Source of the DNA: Deltaproteobacteria bacterium
GTDB lineage: Bacteria > Desulfobacterota > GWC2-55-46 > S146-70 > JAUXIU01
Assembly: GCA_030620895.1 (NCBI GenBank)
Contig: JAUXIU010000070.1
Coordinates: 1 to 6,112 of the forward strand
DNA: 6,112 bases
Direction of reading: 5' to 3'
Part shown: positions 4,839 through 6,112 of the stretch, one piece after another
How the letters are laid out: the number at the start of each line of letters is the position of its first letter
How positions within the stretch are numbered: position 1 is the stretch's first letter
Position numbers and translations under genes: made by a program
Notes under the pieces: model-generated
Seen by the model: only the letters and a program-made list of their open reading frames with translations
What the model was told of the DNA's origin: nothing
The model's database searches: none

Positions 4839-5903
4839 ATGAAAGCTGAACAGATAATAACAGTTTCCCTTGTTGTCATTGTTGGGTATCTTCTATACCT
4901 CATAATGGTGCCATTCTGGGTACCCATTTTCTTGGCAATAGTTCTAAGCATACTCTTTTATCCACTCTATCAATGGATAAGAGTAAAAATTCGTCTGGCC
5001 GATTGGACAGCCTCAATATTAACCTGCGCTGTCATCACCCTATTTATAACAATACCGGCCAGCCTTTTAGGTGCGGCACTGGTTAACGAGGTGCTTGATA
5101 TCTACGAATGGGCCGAGGAGTATGCAAAGCAATCCCCGATATGGATTCAGGGCTCACCATCCGTTTTGCTTACATATATTAAAGACGCGTTAGATAAATA
5201 TATAGATGTATCAATTACGGATATTCGAAACATCATGCTTAAGAGTATAAGAGAAGCCAGCAGTTTTCTCATTCAGAACCTTAGAGGAATGATAACAAAC
5301 TTTACAGGCTTTATTATAAATATAATCTTGAGCCTCTTTGCGATGTTTTACCTATTCAAAGATGGTGATAAGCTGATAGAGAGTGTTAAGGGATTCCTAC
5401 CGCTCAACGAAGAGGACAAGAGAACAATCTTCAAGAAGAATCATGATGTCATACATGCCACACTATATGGCGGCGTGCTTGTTGCATCTGTTCAAGGTTG
5501 TCTCGGAGGATTGGCGTTCTGGGCCCTTGGCCTATCGTCACCAGTGTTTTGGGGGGCAATAATGGCAATATTCTCATTCATACCAATGTTAGGTCCACCT
5601 ATAATATGGGTACCGGCCGCTATCTATCTCTTTATTAAGGTTAGTTATATCAAGGCTATTATCTTAGTCATGCTTGGTATCTTCGTCATAGGCCTGGTGG
5701 ATAACCTTCTAAGGCTAATGATTGTTAGTGGAAAGACACAGATGCATCCCTTGCTACTCTTTTTCAGCATCCTTGGCGGCCTGAAAGTGTTCGGTTTCAT
5801 AGGCATTATAGCCGGACCTATAATTCTTTCACTTTCGCTTGTAGCACTCGATATCTATAAGGCTGGTTACCTTCAGAAAAAAGGCGAGATTGACGCACAA
5901 TGA
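4839..5903 (+). CDS. AI-2E family (PerM/YdiK-like) membrane permease
   Basis: An inner-membrane protein of 354 residues, normal for the family. Two hydrophobic segments at about 7-43, one at 58-82, a soluble loop at about 85-150, then hydrophobic segments near 155-173, 212-265, 272-293 and 304-338. Family marks are clear: FYLFKDGDKLIESVKGFLPL at about 170-189, GGVLVASVQGCLGGLAFW at 211-228, FIPMLGPPIIWVPAAIYL at 247-264, and GLKVFGFIGIIAGPIILSL near 314-332. Members include TqsA, linked to AI-2 export, and sodium/proton-type exporters; substrate cannot be predicted. I chose ATG 4839 because the protein there begins MKAEQIITVSL as homologues do. An in-frame TTG at 4782 would add 19 residues overlapping the promoter. 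No good Shine-Dalgarno precedes the ATG. Its stop TGA overlaps the next ATG. Confidence 0.9.
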   Translation: MKAEQIITVSLVVIVGYLLYLIMVPFWVPIFLAIVLSILFYPLYQWIRVKIRLADWTASILTCAVITLFITIPASLLGAALVNEVLDIYEWAEEYAKQSPIWIQGSPSVLLTYIKDALDKYIDVSITDIRNIMLKSIREASSFLIQNLRGMITNFTGFIINIILSLFAMFYLFKDGDKLIESVKGFLPLNEEDKRTIFKKNHDVIHATLYGGVLVASVQGCLGGLAFWALGLSSPVFWGAIMAIFSFIPMLGPPIIWVPAAIYLFIKVSYIKAIILVMLGIFVIGLVDNLLRLMIVSGKTQMHPLLLFFSILGGLKVFGFIGIIAGPIILSLSLVALDIYKAGYLQKKGEIDAQ

Positions 5904-6112
5904 CAGCAGAACTGGAGCATATTAAGGAACTCATATCAATATCGGAGGAAAAGTAAACAAATAAAGTCGGAATAGTTGTTCCGCTAATCCTCTTTTCATT
6001 AACAATCCTCACCACCCTAGCATCCGGTGCACTGCAACAGGGGCTGGACATAATAGCCAAGCCCTCTAATATTATCCAGGGGTATCCCTTTTCTATCGCC
6101 ATAATTGCTATC
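5900..6112 (+). pseudogene. Site-2 protease family (M50) membrane metallopeptidase, 5' part, interrupted by in-frame TAA
   Basis: ATG 5900 overlaps the permease stop (ATGA) and opens MTAELEHIKELISISEEK, then TAA at 5954-5956. In the same frame, reading goes on TNKVGIVVPLILFSLTILTTL and then ASGALQQGLDIIAKPSNI up to the right edge. The part after the TAA is the first membrane helix and following loop of M50 proteases of the type whose next segment carries HExxH (TLLTTLxAGAL...P.....G.PFxxxIxxI). Such proteases cut membrane proteins within the bilayer. No ATG, GTG or TTG lies in frame between the TAA and 6112, although GGAGG at 5944-5948 looks like a Shine-Dalgarno. Either one nonsense change (for example TAT or TAC to TAA) has broken the gene, or initiation uses a rare codon, or this is a sequence error. 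The HExxH motif lies beyond the window. Confidence 0.72.

Noticed and set aside
5818..6102. Minus-strand 94-residue frame at the right end
   Set aside because: It lies antisense to the C-terminus of the permease and to the M50 coding sequence, has no family resemblance, and owes its length to the coding strand opposite.

Overview
This window looks like chromosomal DNA of an environmental anaerobic or facultatively anaerobic bacterium. The A+T-leaning base composition, sirohaem/[4Fe-4S] redox protein, [4Fe-4S]-type LarE cysteines and AI-2E-family permease would suit a deltaproteobacterial or Nitrospirota-like lineage. That placement is inference from gene style, and no rRNA or marker gene confirms it.

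Layout. Genes read leftwards (minus strand) from about 4830 to position 1. A divergent promoter region (4748-4838) separates them from a rightward pair at 4839-6112. In transcription order the leftward genes are: a ThiI/MnmA-like PP-loop sulfurtransferase (4747-3743), LarE (3746-2838, ATGA overlap), a small degenerate IscA/HesB-like protein (2639-2355), threonine synthase (2044-791) and the N-terminal part of a sulfite/nitrite reductase-like protein (523-1, cut by the window edge). A terminator-like hairpin and a probable IS200/IS605 tnpB/right-end relic lie between the IscA-like gene and thrC. They suggest at least two, perhaps three, leftward transcription units. The rightward genes are an AI-2E-family membrane permease and the start of a site-2-protease (M50) gene. 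The M50 reading frame is interrupted by one in-frame TAA.

How the genes fit together. The leftward set has a sulfur theme: two coupled PP-loop ATPases that activate a substrate and insert sulfur, an Fe-S-carrier-like protein, a sirohaem-type reductase that would make sulfide, and threonine synthase, which consumes O-phosphohomoserine at the methionine/threonine branch. Each family assignment is sound, but a joint pathway is inference.

The most unusual DNA is the 243-bp block at 534-776, between thrC and the reductase gene. It is 27 degenerate 9-bp units in perfect register, and it switches halfway to the reverse-complement unit, giving one long imperfect hairpin. A shorter 7-bp-period array with a related AAACCAG/CTGGTTT core lies inside the 5' end of larE and encodes a low-complexity N-terminal extension. 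I did not find a clearly new defence or mobile system. The repeat block, the interrupted M50 gene and the tnpB-like relic are the best leads.
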